Shown here: piece after piece, positions 1-9,442 of the stretch
How positions within the stretch are numbered: the stretch's first letter is position 1
How the letters are laid out: each line of letters begins with the position of its first letter
Origin: Paracoccaceae bacterium
GTDB lineage: Bacteria > Pseudomonadota > Alphaproteobacteria > Rhodobacterales > Rhodobacteraceae
Direction: 5' to 3'
DNA: 64,000 bases
Assembly (NCBI GenBank): GCA_029243395.1
Contig: JAQWSE010000002.1
Span: 266,817 to 330,816 of the forward strand
The notes under the pieces: model-generated
Databases searched by the model: none
What the model was told of the DNA's origin: nothing
What the model saw: the letters and a program-made list of their open reading frames with translations, nothing else
Position numbers and translations under genes: made by a program

Positions 1-1583
1 CAATCATACCTTTAATTCTGTATGCTATATTTGGGACATCAAAAACTTTGGCTGTTGGACCTGTAGCCGTGATTGCTTTGATGACTTCTGCTTCTTGTAG
101 TCAATTTGCAAACCCGGGCAGTACAGATTATGCGATATTGGCAATTATCTTAGCAGTAATGTCTGGAATGATGCTTATCATCATGGGATTACTGAAATTA
201 GGTTTCATAGCTAATTTTCTTTCACATCCTGTTATTTCAGGTTTTATAACGGCATCTGGTCTAATAATAGCCGCTAGTCAGCTAAACCACATCTTCGGCA
301 TAGAAGGACGGGGGAGCAATCTTTTTGATATACTGCTGAACCTTGCACAAAATTTTACTGATTTAAACTTTCATACATTGGTAATTGGTACAGTTGCGTT
401 GATAATTTTGTTTTGGTGCAAGAAGAAACTAAAAAAATTCATGCTGGATAAAGGATCTAGTCCTCTAGTGTCAGATATTGTTTCAAGGACTGGCCCAGTA
501 ATAGCAGTAGTTTTAACTACTCTGGCTGTTTGGTTATTTGGTTTGGGTATTAATGAAGTGGCTATAGTAGGAAGAATCCCAGATGGATTACCTTCATTAG
601 GCATCCCTTACTTTAGTTTTTCAATATGGGTTGAATTACTTGCTCCTGCACTTTTAATTTCGCTGGTCGGGTATGTTGAAACCGTCTCTGTTGCTCAAAC
701 ATTGGCTTCTAAAAGAAGGCAAAGAATTGATCCCAATCAAGAACTAATAGCCCTAGGTTTCTCAAATTTAGGCTCTGGCACATCTGGAGGATTTCCTGTG
801 ACTGGAGGATTTGCTAGATCGGTAGTTAACTTTGATGCTGGTGCCAAGACACCAGCAGCAGGTGCTTTCACAGCAATTGGAATAGCGTTTGCAACACTAT
901 TTCTTACACCCTTTCTTTTTTATCTACCCAAAGCAACGCTTGCGGCTACTATAATAGTTGCTGTTTTATCACTTGTAGACTTCAAATCTGTTTTAAGAAT
1001 CTTTTCATATTCGAAATCAGATGGAGTGGCAATGTTATGTACTATCCTCAGCACACTTTTAATGGGGGTAGAGATTGGTATTATCTCTGGTGTCGTTATT
1101 TCCTTACTAATGTACCTATATAGGACATCAAGACCTCATATTGCTAGAGTTGGTCAAGTTCCAGGAACTCAACATTTTAGAAATGTGAATAGGCATTTAG
1201 TGATTACTAGTGAGAAAGTCATATCACTCAGAATTGATGAAAGCTTATATTTTCCGAATGCAAGATTCTTGGAAGACAGTGTATATGCTTATATAGGGAG
1301 GGAACCTGAAATTAAGGATATGATACTTGTGTTTTCAGCTATTAATTATTTAGACGCCAGCGCACTGGAGAGCTTGGAAGCTATTAATAGAAGATTAGCA
1401 GATGCAGAGGTCAATTTACATTTTAGTGAAGTGAAAGGGCCTGTAATGGACCAGCTTCAGAGAACTCACCTCTTAGCAGAATTAAGTGGCCAGGTTTTCC
1501 TGAGCCAATACGATGCATTTAAGACCTTAGAGCCAGAGCTTTCTAAAAAAAGTCTTACACCAAATAAGAGTCAGGCTAGTTAA
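1..1583 (+). CDS. SulP family anion permease with STAS domain (5' truncated by window edge)
   Basis: This encodes an inner-membrane sulfate or bicarbonate-type anion transporter of the SulP/SLC26 family. The frame is open from the window edge (first full codon at 3). It begins inside the conserved family segment containing YAIFGTSKTLAVGPVA, so perhaps 60-80 N-terminal residues lie upstream; a TTG at 48 is not the start. Many hydrophobic segments follow. The last ~110 residues form a STAS domain (VISLRIDESLYFPNA, then SAINYLDASALESLE). The substrate cannot be read from sequence; sulfate and bicarbonate are both plausible. No partner gene follows it closely. Confidence 0.9.
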   Translation, partial: IIPLILYAIFGTSKTLAVGPVAVIALMTSASCSQFANPGSTDYAILAIILAVMSGMMLIIMGLLKLGFIANFLSHPVISGFITASGLIIAASQLNHIFGIEGRGSNLFDILLNLAQNFTDLNFHTLVIGTVALIILFWCKKKLKKFMLDKGSSPLVSDIVSRTGPVIAVVLTTLAVWLFGLGINEVAIVGRIPDGLPSLGIPYFSFSIWVELLAPALLISLVGYVETVSVAQTLASKRRQRIDPNQELIALGFSNLGSGTSGGFPVTGGFARSVVNFDAGAKTPAAGAFTAIGIAFATLFLTPFLFYLPKATLAATIIVAVLSLVDFKSVLRIFSYSKSDGVAMLCTILSTLLMGVEIGIISGVVISLLMYLYRTSRPHIARVGQVPGTQHFRNVNRHLVITSEKVISLRIDESLYFPNARFLEDSVYAYIGREPEIKDMILVFSAINYLDASALESLEAINRRLADAEVNLHFSEVKGPVMDQLQRTHLLAELSGQVFLSQYDAFKTLEPELSKKSLTPNKSQAS

Positions 1584-1788
1584 TTGGACTGATGGGGAAC
1601 AAGCTTTAAGTAATCATTAACTCACTATTATGACCTTCAAGATGAGGACCATCGAATGGCTCACGTTGATAATTTTGGCCCGCTGACCGCCATAGTCGTG
1701 ACGGATCATACTTCGGGTAACAGCTTTCATCCTGAGAAAGTCAGGTTTCAGGTCAAAAGCTCATTATAAATTTTCTATTCGGGGATAC

Positions 1789-2208
1789 TTAATTAACTTT
1801 GTTCCAGTTTTGGGCTTTACAGATCCAAAGGATGCATCCGCTAACACTCAACATGTTTCCTTTAAGTTCCATTTTCGATTTATATATTTTTTTAGAACCG
1901 TCGTCCTTTGGGTCACTGGGATCCCAAATTTTCCCACCGCCATACTTTCCATTGCCTTCGTCTACCATATCCCAGACAATATTTTCTCCTACAACTTTAG
2001 AATTTTTATTCTTTGATCCATTTTTCTTATAGGATCCTTTTATATTGCCACAGGTTAATTTCTTGTCATTAGAACAAGCCCCAAATCTTACTTGAAGATA
2101 CGCACCTTCATCATTTGGCTCAGTTTTGTAAGTTCCAGTTAATACACCCGCGCTTACTACTGAAGATAGAAGAGAAAAAACTGTTGTTAGTGTTAAAAAA
2201 AATTTCAT
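1789..2208 (-). CDS. DUF2147-family exported protein
   Basis: This is a small secreted or periplasmic protein of 139 residues with an N-terminal signal peptide (MKFFLTLTTVFSLLSSVVSA). The C-terminal half carries the DUF2147 pattern: GGKIWDPSDPKD, then KSKMELKGNMLSVSGC and a Cys-containing end (ICKAQNW). DUF2147 proteins are lipocalin-like and have no established function. I start at the ATG at 2208 because a GGAG box sits just upstream and the signal peptide begins there; a longer reading frame to 2235 adds nine unlikely residues. It stands alone, with no obvious operon partner. Confidence 0.75.
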   Translation of the reverse strand: MKFFLTLTTVFSLLSSVVSAGVLTGTYKTEPNDEGAYLQVRFGACSNDKKLTCGNIKGSYKKNGSKNKNSKVVGENIVWDMVDEGNGKYGGGKIWDPSDPKDDGSKKIYKSKMELKGNMLSVSGCILWICKAQNWNKVN

Positions 2209-2235
2209 ATTGATCTCCATAAAATGACCTGGCAA

Positions 2236-2675
2236 AAGCTATAAAGCATTGCTACTCCAAAGACAAGAATATAAGAGTGGATATGAGGGAGTTTAGGATT
2301 ATTTTCTATCCAGGTTTTGATCTTATCAATGGTAATTGTGGTCTTTTAGGACAGGGCAAGAAGGCACGAAATAGGAGGCAGCGGATGTCTTGTTTCATTA
2401 TTTGGTCATTATTTGGTATTGTTGGAGATTAGGGGCATGTCATTTGCTGAAGTATTAGATGTTTGAGAGCAAAGAACGGGAATTTCTAGTTTATCTGAAA
2501 AATTAGGCAAAAAAGTTAAAGCTAAAACAAAGGAACCATTCATATTTTCTTGATTCATGTAAAAATAGTTAATTTTAATCTGGTAACCCTTTTGAACCTT
2601 GTATCAACTTGAAAAAATTTGGTTAGAGCATAGATTTGAAACTCAGGGCGTATTCTTCGAAAGGTATTTTGAATA
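2236..2675. other. Non-coding stretch, nothing recognised
   Basis: I find no gene, RNA or clear repeat here. It presumably holds the promoters of the divergent DUF2147 and glutathione peroxidase genes, but no convincing -35/-10 pair stands out. Confidence 0.4.
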
Positions 2676-3236
2676 ATGCATAACGTATATGTGAGGTTTT
2701 GTGCTTGCCTATTGGTCACGTTGTCGTTGTTTTCGGGATCTGCTCACGGAAGTGTAAATGGATTGGGAATAATGAAGCAATTTGAATTTGATTCGATAGA
2801 TGGAGGTAGGATAAACTTAGGAGAATTTGGTGGTAATCCTATACTGATCACCAATACTGCTTCCAATTGTGGGTTTACTAAGCAATATAATGACTTACAG
2901 AAATTACATGATGATTTTTCCGATGCTGGCCTCGTGGTGCTTGCGGTCCCCTCAGAAGATTTTTTTCAAGAATTTAGTGAAAACCAAAAGGTAAAAGAGT
3001 TTTGTGAGGTAAATTTTTCGCTAACAATTCCCATGACTACAATAACAAGTGTGAAGGGCAGAACAGCTCATCCACTATATAAATGGTTGGCGTCTGAGCA
3101 CAATTTTCGACCTGCATGGAATTTTAACAAGATTCTTTTTAATGGCGCAGGAGATTTTGTTGGTAGCTTTGGAGCATTTACTAATCCAAACTCCAAAAAA
3201 ATTAGAACAAAAATTAAAGAATTATTGCAAAAATAG
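2676..3236 (+). CDS. Exported glutathione peroxidase family protein
   Basis: This is a thiol peroxidase of the glutathione peroxidase family that reduces hydroperoxides. A signal peptide spans about residues 1-25. The peroxidatic Cys is C65 in NTASNCGFTKQY. The conserved Trp/Asn segment appears as PAWNFNKIL. The usual Gln motif (NQFGGQEP or NDFGGQEP in bacterial relatives) is altered to SEDFFQEF, so one tetrad position is not canonical. Most bacterial Gpx proteins are cytosolic; this one is probably exported. It is monocistronic here, followed about 100 bases later by a tiny lipoprotein gene. Confidence 0.87.
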   Translation: MHNVYVRFCACLLVTLSLFSGSAHGSVNGLGIMKQFEFDSIDGGRINLGEFGGNPILITNTASNCGFTKQYNDLQKLHDDFSDAGLVVLAVPSEDFFQEFSENQKVKEFCEVNFSLTIPMTTITSVKGRTAHPLYKWLASEHNFRPAWNFNKILFNGAGDFVGSFGAFTNPNSKKIRTKIKELLQK

Positions 3237-3335
3237 TTAGTTTTACATTTACCTCTTTATGAAAATGTTCTACATACATAGCAGAAAGATTGTCTTTGTC
3301 TGATGATAGTTAAATATTGAAGTAAGGGAATAAAT

Positions 3336-3419
3336 ATGAAAAATTTGGTAATTCTAGTTTCTTTAGTGATCTTGTCTGGATGCTCAACCTTTGATGTTCC
3401 ATTGGTACCTTGGTTCTAG
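3336..3419 (+). CDS. Tiny lipoprotein (27 residues)
   Basis: This is a very short reading frame with the architecture of a bacterial lipoprotein: one basic residue, a hydrophobic core, then a lipobox LSGC at residues 14-17. Only about ten mature residues follow (STFDVPLVPWF). An AAGGGA element seven bases before the ATG fits a ribosome binding site. The mature peptide would be acylated on Cys17 and anchored in a membrane. Short lipoproteins with a VPLVP-like tail occur in Gram-negative genomes, but I know of no assigned function. Confidence 0.5.
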   Translation: MKNLVILVSLVILSGCSTFDVPLVPWF

Positions 3420-3844
3420 GACTTAAGAATTGTCTTTATAAGTAATCGGACTGTTCTAGGCCCTGAATAATTGAAGATTTTGGGGCATGTTCATTAAGGA
3501 TGGTAACAAGTTGGAATCGGTTCTTGGAGCAGATTTGAGCGTGATATAACTAGGGATCTAGTGGTCTTTAGGTGCTAGTGAGGACAGGTAGTCATTCTAA
3601 GGCCGTAGCTTATTACGCAAAATAGTTTGGTTCGATCAATTGAATGCTGAGCCATATTGAATGCTATTGTTTGACTAGGTCACACGCTGATATCAGTCTT
3701 TAATATAATTCTGACTGGGGGCTGACTTGGGAAAAAATTTGAAATTCAAAAAAAATCCAATGCAATTACCCGGATCTTTGTTGGTAGTTTAAGTCAGTAT
3801 TACACGTGTAAACTAAGCTAAAAAAAATAACTTGGGAGAATTAA
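3420..3844. other. Non-coding stretch upstream of the valine operon
   Basis: No gene or RNA is recognised. The region should contain the promoter of the mmsA operon, but I cannot place it. A short direct repeat (ATTGAATGCT, twice near 3640-3665) is too short to interpret. Confidence 0.35.
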
Positions 3845-5344
3845 ATGAAAGTAATTGGACATTTTATAAACGGTCGAGAAGTGGCTAGTAATTCCCAGAG
3901 AACGACAAATATTTTTAACCCAGCCACTGGGGAGGTTCAAAATAAGGTAGCACTAGGGTTAGCCTCTGAATTAGATGATGCTGTCGAAAAAGCAAGGAAA
4001 GCTCAGGTTGAATGGGCAGCTACTAACCCACAGAGAAGAGCTAGAGTTATAATAAAATTTATTGATCTTCTTCATAGGGACATGGATGAACTAGCACGGG
4101 TTCTTTCATCTGAACATGGAAAAACTCTACCAGATGCTAAAGGTGATATCATCAGGGGACTCGAGGTTGCAGAATTTTGTATTGGTGCTCCGCATCTCCT
4201 AAAAGGAGAGTTCACGGATAGTGCAGGTCCAGGTATTGATATGTATTCAATGCGCCAACCATTGGGTGTGGTGGCTGGAATAACACCATTTAATTTTCCA
4301 GCTATGATCCCAATGTGGAAATTTTGCCCCGCAATTGTAGCGGGAAATGCTTTCATATTAAAACCATCTGAAAGAGACCCCTCGGTTCCAATGATGTTGG
4401 CTAATCTGATGCTTGAAGCAGGTTTGCCAGAAGGCATACTGCAGGTTGTTAATGGAGATAAAGAAGTGGTTGATGCTATCCTGGTCAATCCTGATATATC
4501 AGCAATAGGTTTTGTAGGCTCCACACCAATTGCTGAGTATATTTATTCTAAAGGATGCGCTAATGGAAAAAGAGTGCAGTGCTTTGGTGGAGCAAAAAAT
4601 CATATGATTGTGATGCCAGATGCAGACTTAGATCAGGCGGCGGATGCCCTTGTAGGGGCAGGTTATGGCGCAGCCGGAGAAAGATGTATGGCAATTTCTG
4701 TGGCATTGCCAGTAGGTAAAGAAACTGGTGATAAATTAGTAGAAAAATTGATACCAAAGATAGAGTCCTTAAAGATTGGCCCCTATACTTCAGACCATGA
4801 GGTAGATTTTGGACCGGTCGTGACTAAGGAGGCTCAACAGAGGATTTTTGCTCTGGTTGATTCAGGTGTAAAAGATGGCGCGAAGCTTGTGGTTGATGGC
4901 AGGGATTTTAGAATGCAAGGCTATGAGGAAGGTTTCTTTGTGGGCGCATGCCTTTTTGACAATGTCAAAACTGATATGGAAATCTATAAGCAGGAAATTT
5001 TTGGACCAGTTTTGTCCACTGTTCGGACTGACAGCTATGAAGAGGCACTTTCCATTGCTATCAATAATGAGTATGGAAATGGAACAGCGATATTTACCAG
5101 AGATGGTGACACAGCAAGAGATTTTGCAAATAGGATCAATATTGGCATGGTTGGCATAAATGTGCCAATACCTGTTCCTTTGGCCTACCATACGTTTGGT
5201 GGTTGGAAAAAATCAGCTTTTGGCGATTTAAATCAGCATGGTCCAGATGCGTTTCGATTTTATACCAGAACTAAAACAATTACTTCTCGTTGGCCTACAG
5301 GAATAAAAGAGGGAGCAAAATTTTCTATTCCTACTATGGAATAA
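3845..5344 (+). CDS. mmsA: Methylmalonate-semialdehyde dehydrogenase (CoA-acylating)
   Basis: This oxidises methylmalonate semialdehyde (or malonate semialdehyde) with NAD+ and CoA to propionyl-CoA (or acetyl-CoA), the last step of valine catabolism. At 499 residues it has the family length. The catalytic Cys is C281 in AAGERCMA, the segment typical of MmsA rather than of other aldehyde dehydrogenases; LGVVAGITPFNFP and FGGAKNHMIVMPDAD are also characteristic. A GGAG box precedes the ATG. It is the first gene of a four-gene operon with gaps of 20, 12 and 18 bases that carries the lower valine pathway, which supports the assignment. Confidence 0.96.
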   Translation: MKVIGHFINGREVASNSQRTTNIFNPATGEVQNKVALGLASELDDAVEKARKAQVEWAATNPQRRARVIIKFIDLLHRDMDELARVLSSEHGKTLPDAKGDIIRGLEVAEFCIGAPHLLKGEFTDSAGPGIDMYSMRQPLGVVAGITPFNFPAMIPMWKFCPAIVAGNAFILKPSERDPSVPMMLANLMLEAGLPEGILQVVNGDKEVVDAILVNPDISAIGFVGSTPIAEYIYSKGCANGKRVQCFGGAKNHMIVMPDADLDQAADALVGAGYGAAGERCMAISVALPVGKETGDKLVEKLIPKIESLKIGPYTSDHEVDFGPVVTKEAQQRIFALVDSGVKDGAKLVVDGRDFRMQGYEEGFFVGACLFDNVKTDMEIYKQEIFGPVLSTVRTDSYEEALSIAINNEYGNGTAIFTRDGDTARDFANRINIGMVGINVPIPVPLAYHTFGGWKKSAFGDLNQHGPDAFRFYTRTKTITSRWPTGIKEGAKFSIPTME

Positions 5345-5364
5345 TTTTTTGATTTAGGATCAAA

Positions 5365-6498
5365 ATGGATTTCTCCCTTTCACCAGAGCAAAATTTAATT
5401 TTTGATACTGCATTTGAATTTGGTCAAAAAACTATAGAACCGCATGCCTTGGAGTGGGAAGATAGTTTTATTCCAAGAGATATCTTAAAGGAGGCTGGTG
5501 AATTAGGATTTGCAGCTCTTTATGTTGATGAAAAAGATGGCGGATCTGGGTTATCAAGATTGGACTCGATTTTAGTATTTGAGGCCTTAGCCATGGCTTG
5601 TCCTTCAGTTTCTTCATTTATTTCGATTCACAATATGTGTGCGTGGATGATTTCACGATATGGAAACAGCCATGTTAAAGATGAATTCTTAGCACCTATG
5701 ATAAAAATGGACAAGATATGTTCATATTGTCTGACAGAGCCAAATTCAGGTTCTGATAGTGCTGCACTCCAAACCAGCGCTGAAAAGACTAACGATGGAT
5801 TTAAACTCAATGGTTCTAAGGCTTTTATTTCTGGAGGGAATTTTTCAGATTTCTATCTAAGTATGGTTCGGACAGGAGGGATAGGTCCAAAAGGAATATC
5901 TGCTGTCCTGGTCAAGCAGGGGACTAAAGGCCTGAGTTTTGGAAAACCTGAGCAGAAGATGGGGTGGAAATCTCAACCAACTGCTGAGGTAATATTTGCG
6001 GATTGTAGTATACCAGCAAGGAATCTTTTGGGGAAAGAAGATGAGGGATTCACTTATGCAATGCAAGGGTTGGATGGTGGTCGGTTGAATATTGCTGCTG
6101 CTGCTTTAGGGGGCGCGCAAACTTCTCTCAATAAGGCAAAGCAGTACATGAAAGAAAGACCTGCTTTTGGAAAGAAATTAAGAGATTTTCAAGGTCTCCA
6201 GTTTAAAATAGCTGATATGGAGATTGCAATTAATGCCTCAAGGACGTTTTTAAGAGAAGCTGCGTGGAAGCTTGATAACGGTAGTACAGATGCCAGCATC
6301 TACTGTGCCATGGCCAAAAAGTTTGTCACTGACCATGCCTTTACGGTGGCAAATGATGCACTCCAATTACTTGGGGGTTATGGTTATCTGGCAGATTATG
6401 GGATGGAGAAAATTGTCCGAGATTTGAGAGTACATCAGATACTGGAAGGCACCAACGAGATCATGCAAGTCATTATAGCTAGACATTTTCTGAGATAA
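5365..6498 (+). CDS. Acyl-CoA dehydrogenase, probably isobutyryl-CoA dehydrogenase
   Basis: This FAD-dependent acyl-CoA dehydrogenase has 377 residues. It shows the flavin and substrate segments YCLTEPNSGSD and GSKAFISGG. The C-terminal LEGTNEI places the expected catalytic base at E361. Its position between mmsA and the 3-hydroxyisobutyryl-CoA hydrolase gene indicates oxidation of isobutyryl-CoA to methacrylyl-CoA in valine degradation. A related branched-chain substrate such as 2-methylbutyryl-CoA cannot be excluded. It starts 20 bases after mmsA. No separate methacrylyl-CoA hydratase lies in the operon, so that step must be encoded elsewhere. Confidence 0.9.
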   Translation: MDFSLSPEQNLIFDTAFEFGQKTIEPHALEWEDSFIPRDILKEAGELGFAALYVDEKDGGSGLSRLDSILVFEALAMACPSVSSFISIHNMCAWMISRYGNSHVKDEFLAPMIKMDKICSYCLTEPNSGSDSAALQTSAEKTNDGFKLNGSKAFISGGNFSDFYLSMVRTGGIGPKGISAVLVKQGTKGLSFGKPEQKMGWKSQPTAEVIFADCSIPARNLLGKEDEGFTYAMQGLDGGRLNIAAAALGGAQTSLNKAKQYMKERPAFGKKLRDFQGLQFKIADMEIAINASRTFLREAAWKLDNGSTDASIYCAMAKKFVTDHAFTVANDALQLLGGYGYLADYGMEKIVRDLRVHQILEGTNEIMQVIIARHFLR

Positions 6499-6510
6499 TG
6501 GGCTGCATTT

Positions 6511-7539
6511 ATGGCTGACATAGTAATTCAAAAAAAGGGTAAAGTAGGCCAAATCACTCTTAGTAGACCCAATGCCTTGAACGCTTTAACTTATGAAATG
6601 ATCACTTCAATAGAAAAGGCTCTAATAGAATGGGAAAATGACATATCTGTACAAGCCATTCTAGTTGATGCAGAAGGCCCTCGTGCATTTTGTGCTGGGG
6701 GAGACATTTCAGAACTTTATAAACAGGGCGAGAGAAAAAATTATGAATTTGGGCAGAAATTCTGGGCCGATGAGTATCGGTTGAATGCACTTATAGACAT
6801 TTACCCCAAGCCTTATGTGGTCTTTATGCAGGGTTTTACCATGGGTGGTGGAGTTGGAATTTCTTGCCATGGCAGTCATCGAATTGTAGGTGAAAGTAGC
6901 CGCATTGCCATGCCAGAATGTGGAATTGGATTGGTTCCTGATGTTGGAGGTTCCTTCCTTTTGACTCAGAGGTCAACCAACTTAGGGATTTATCTTGGAA
7001 TTACGGGTAGCCAAATGGACGCTAGTGATGCAATTTTTGCTGGTTTTGCAGACCATTTTATACCTGAGACTAAGTGGGATATAGTTAAGCGTAAACTTAT
7101 ACAAACAGGTGATCCACATTTTATCGAAGACATAGAAGAAGATCTTCCACCGTCTCATTTATCAAAGAACTTTGATACTATTGTAAAAGTTTTTTCAGAA
7201 AGTGACCCTATATCTATCATTAATAGAATGATCCACTATCCTGAACTGGAAAGCAGTTTGGCAAGACTTAGAAAAGCTTCGCCTCTTTCGGTTTTAGTTA
7301 CTTCATACATGCTTAGAATTCCTGAGATTTCTCAATCAGTTAAAGCTGCGTTGAAAATTGAGTATCGCTATACAGCTAGAGCCCAGGAATTCACTGATTT
7401 TCAAGAAGGGATAAGGGCCATGGTAGTAGACAAAGATAGGAATCCAATTTGGAAGCATTCTTCTCTTGAGGCTGTAACTAAAGAGGAGGCTTTATGTTTA
7501 TTAAAACCTCTCGGTAGTCACTTAGAATTAAGACTGTAA
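6511..7539 (+). CDS. 3-hydroxyisobutyryl-CoA hydrolase (crotonase superfamily)
   Basis: This crotonase-fold protein of 342 residues matches the 3-hydroxyisobutyryl-CoA hydrolase subfamily. It carries RAFCAGGDI (oxyanion hole), MGGGVGISCHGSHRIVGE and PECGIGLVPDVGG, with the acidic residue typical of the hydrolases, and a C-terminal extension beyond ordinary enoyl-CoA hydratases. The reaction releases free 3-hydroxyisobutyrate, the substrate of the next gene. It starts 12 bases after the acyl-CoA dehydrogenase. A plain enoyl-CoA hydratase is the alternative, but length and neighbours favour the hydrolase. Confidence 0.9.
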   Translation: MADIVIQKKGKVGQITLSRPNALNALTYEMITSIEKALIEWENDISVQAILVDAEGPRAFCAGGDISELYKQGERKNYEFGQKFWADEYRLNALIDIYPKPYVVFMQGFTMGGGVGISCHGSHRIVGESSRIAMPECGIGLVPDVGGSFLLTQRSTNLGIYLGITGSQMDASDAIFAGFADHFIPETKWDIVKRKLIQTGDPHFIEDIEEDLPPSHLSKNFDTIVKVFSESDPISIINRMIHYPELESSLARLRKASPLSVLVTSYMLRIPEISQSVKAALKIEYRYTARAQEFTDFQEGIRAMVVDKDRNPIWKHSSLEAVTKEEALCLLKPLGSHLELRL

Positions 7540-7557
7540 TTTTATTAGGAGGATATT

Positions 7558-8427
7558 GTGAAAGTAGGTTTTATTGGTTTAGGTAATATGGGTCTGCCAA
7601 TGGCAGAAAATTTGTATGAAGCTGGATATGAAATTATAGGATTCGATTTAAAAACAGAAATTAAAGCAAAGTTTTCTGTTCTCAATGAAATTGAACATGT
7701 TGTTAAGGATAAACAAGTTATTTTCACCATGCTACCAAGTGGTAGAGAGGTCATGGATGTTTATCGACAAATAGTGCCATTATGTGCTCCTGGGACGGTT
7801 ATGGTTGATTGTTCGACCATTGACGTAAAGAGTGCTCATTTTGTAGGGAACTTAGCAAAGGACTCCCAATTGCTGACTTTAGATGCTCCAGTTTCAGGTG
7901 GTGTTATAGGGGCTGAACAGGGAACTCTCACATTCATGATCGGAGGTGATCAGAAAGGCTTTGATGACATCAAACCACTTTTTGAGGTTATGGGAAAAAA
8001 GTCAGTGTATTGTGGCCATTCCGGTAGTGGCCAGGCGGCTAAGATTTGCAATAACATGATCCTAGGTGTTTCAATGATAGGGGTGTGTGAGGCTTTTTCA
8101 TTAGCTGACAAGATAGGCTTGGATAGGCAGAAAATGTTTGAAGTTTCCTCTAATTCATCCGGTCAATGTTGGTCTTTAAACACATACTGTCCAGCCCCTG
8201 GGGTGGGACCAAAGTCACCGTCTGATAACGAGTATGAACCAGGTTTTGCTACTGAGTTAATGTTAAAAGACTTATTGCTAGCTCAAGAAGCCGCAGAACA
8301 AGTTCATGCCCATACGCCGCTTGGAAAGCATGCCAGCAACATTTATCAAGATCTGGTCAAAAATGGAGGCCTTGGCAAGGATTTTTCATGTATCTTACCA
8401 TTTTTTAAAGAGAAAAAGAGAGTTTAA
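7558..8427 (+). CDS. mmsB: 3-hydroxyisobutyrate dehydrogenase
   Basis: This NAD-dependent dehydrogenase converts 3-hydroxyisobutyrate to methylmalonate semialdehyde, the substrate of the MmsA encoded at the head of the operon. It has the N-terminal Rossmann motif GFIGLGNMGLPMA, the substrate-binding DAPVSGGVIGAEQGTL and the catalytic Lys at K162 (GQAAKICNN). The start is a GTG at 7558, with AGGAGG about six bases upstream. The 289-residue length is usual for the family. Its 3' end overlaps by four bases the 3' end of the convergent methyltransferase gene. Confidence 0.95.
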   Translation: MKVGFIGLGNMGLPMAENLYEAGYEIIGFDLKTEIKAKFSVLNEIEHVVKDKQVIFTMLPSGREVMDVYRQIVPLCAPGTVMVDCSTIDVKSAHFVGNLAKDSQLLTLDAPVSGGVIGAEQGTLTFMIGGDQKGFDDIKPLFEVMGKKSVYCGHSGSGQAAKICNNMILGVSMIGVCEAFSLADKIGLDRQKMFEVSSNSSGQCWSLNTYCPAPGVGPKSPSDNEYEPGFATELMLKDLLLAQEAAEQVHAHTPLGKHASNIYQDLVKNGGLGKDFSCILPFFKEKKRV

Positions 8428-9017
8428 GTATTCTGTCGAGCAAAAAGATGCAGGACTTCGATAGGTTTTCCGTCAAAACTAGAGCTTTTTTCTCTGAAAA
8501 ATTTAAATATGGATAATCTGTTAAAGGAAAAGATAGCTCTCAAATCCTTTTCAGATCTGGGTACATAAAGTCTGCCTAACTGATCTCTGTAACTTTGACT
8601 GCCTTCGTGCATTCCAAGGTAGAAAACCCCTCCTTTATTGAGAGTTTTTGGAATCTTTTTTAAGAGTTTGTTTTGTTCATTAATTTTCAAATGTTGTATA
8701 GAAAATGAAGCCCATATGCCATCAAATTTTTCTTCATGTTTTAGCCTGGTTATGTCCATTTGAGAACAAAATACTCCTTGAGCATCATTTAGAAATTTTA
8801 GCATCTCTTCTGATGCGTCGACGGCTTTGACATTTAATCCATTATCCCTAAACCACAGACTTTTCTCCCCCGTACCGCAACCCAGATCTAAGATATAACC
8901 ACCTGGCTTCGTATATTGGAGGAAAACTTTTTGGGCTTGGTCTGGACTCTGATCAGACCTCCATTTTGAATATTTTTCTGCATTGTGGTCATAAAAATTG
9001 ATAGTTTTTTCATCCAT
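8424..9017 (-). CDS. Class I SAM-dependent methyltransferase
   Basis: This is a small SAM-dependent methyltransferase of about 197 residues with motif I ILDLGCGTGEKSLWF and an acidic post-motif (VKAVDASEEML). Motif IV is replaced by WASFSIQHL. The substrate is unknown; the fold is shared by methylases of small molecules, quinones and tRNA. I place the start at the ATG at 9017, which has a GGGG-type ribosome site; an in-frame TTG four codons upstream is possible. It converges on mmsB with a four-base overlap of coding ends and does not belong to that operon. Confidence 0.8.
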   Translation of the reverse strand: MDEKTINFYDHNAEKYSKWRSDQSPDQAQKVFLQYTKPGGYILDLGCGTGEKSLWFRDNGLNVKAVDASEEMLKFLNDAQGVFCSQMDITRLKHEEKFDGIWASFSIQHLKINEQNKLLKKIPKTLNKGGVFYLGMHEGSQSYRDQLGRLYVPRSEKDLRAIFSFNRLSIFKFFREKSSSFDGKPIEVLHLFARQNT

Positions 9018-9442
9018 ATTCAACCCCAAAAGTTGTTAAATCATGTGTTAAATTGAGTTCTGTATGAACTGGTGTTATTCTACTTCTTAATTAAATGCCT
9101 ATTACTACTCTATGCTACCATACCAGAGGTAGATACTTGGACCTACTATTATTATAGTATCAAATCTGGTGAATAAATTTGGTTCCTCTGAAAAAATGAT
9201 CAAATATCATCCTGAACAATAATTAAAAGCACCCCAAAGGAACTAGGAGATATACCTCAGCGTGGCGGTAGGTATGATTTAGCAGATAGTGACTGATTGC
9301 TGATGAAGTTTGTGAGTAAATCCATATAAATGTTTTTGATATTGCTATGAGAAATATTTTGGTTGAAAAAAAGTTGAAATTTAGACGATATTCAGACTAT
9401 GGTATTGTACTATTAGTTTAATTGCATGGTTATTTTCTGGAT
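9018..9442. other. Non-coding stretch between divergent genes
   Basis: This lies between the divergent methyltransferase and aminotransferase genes and must hold both promoters. No RNA gene, repeat or convincing promoter pair is seen. Confidence 0.3.
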
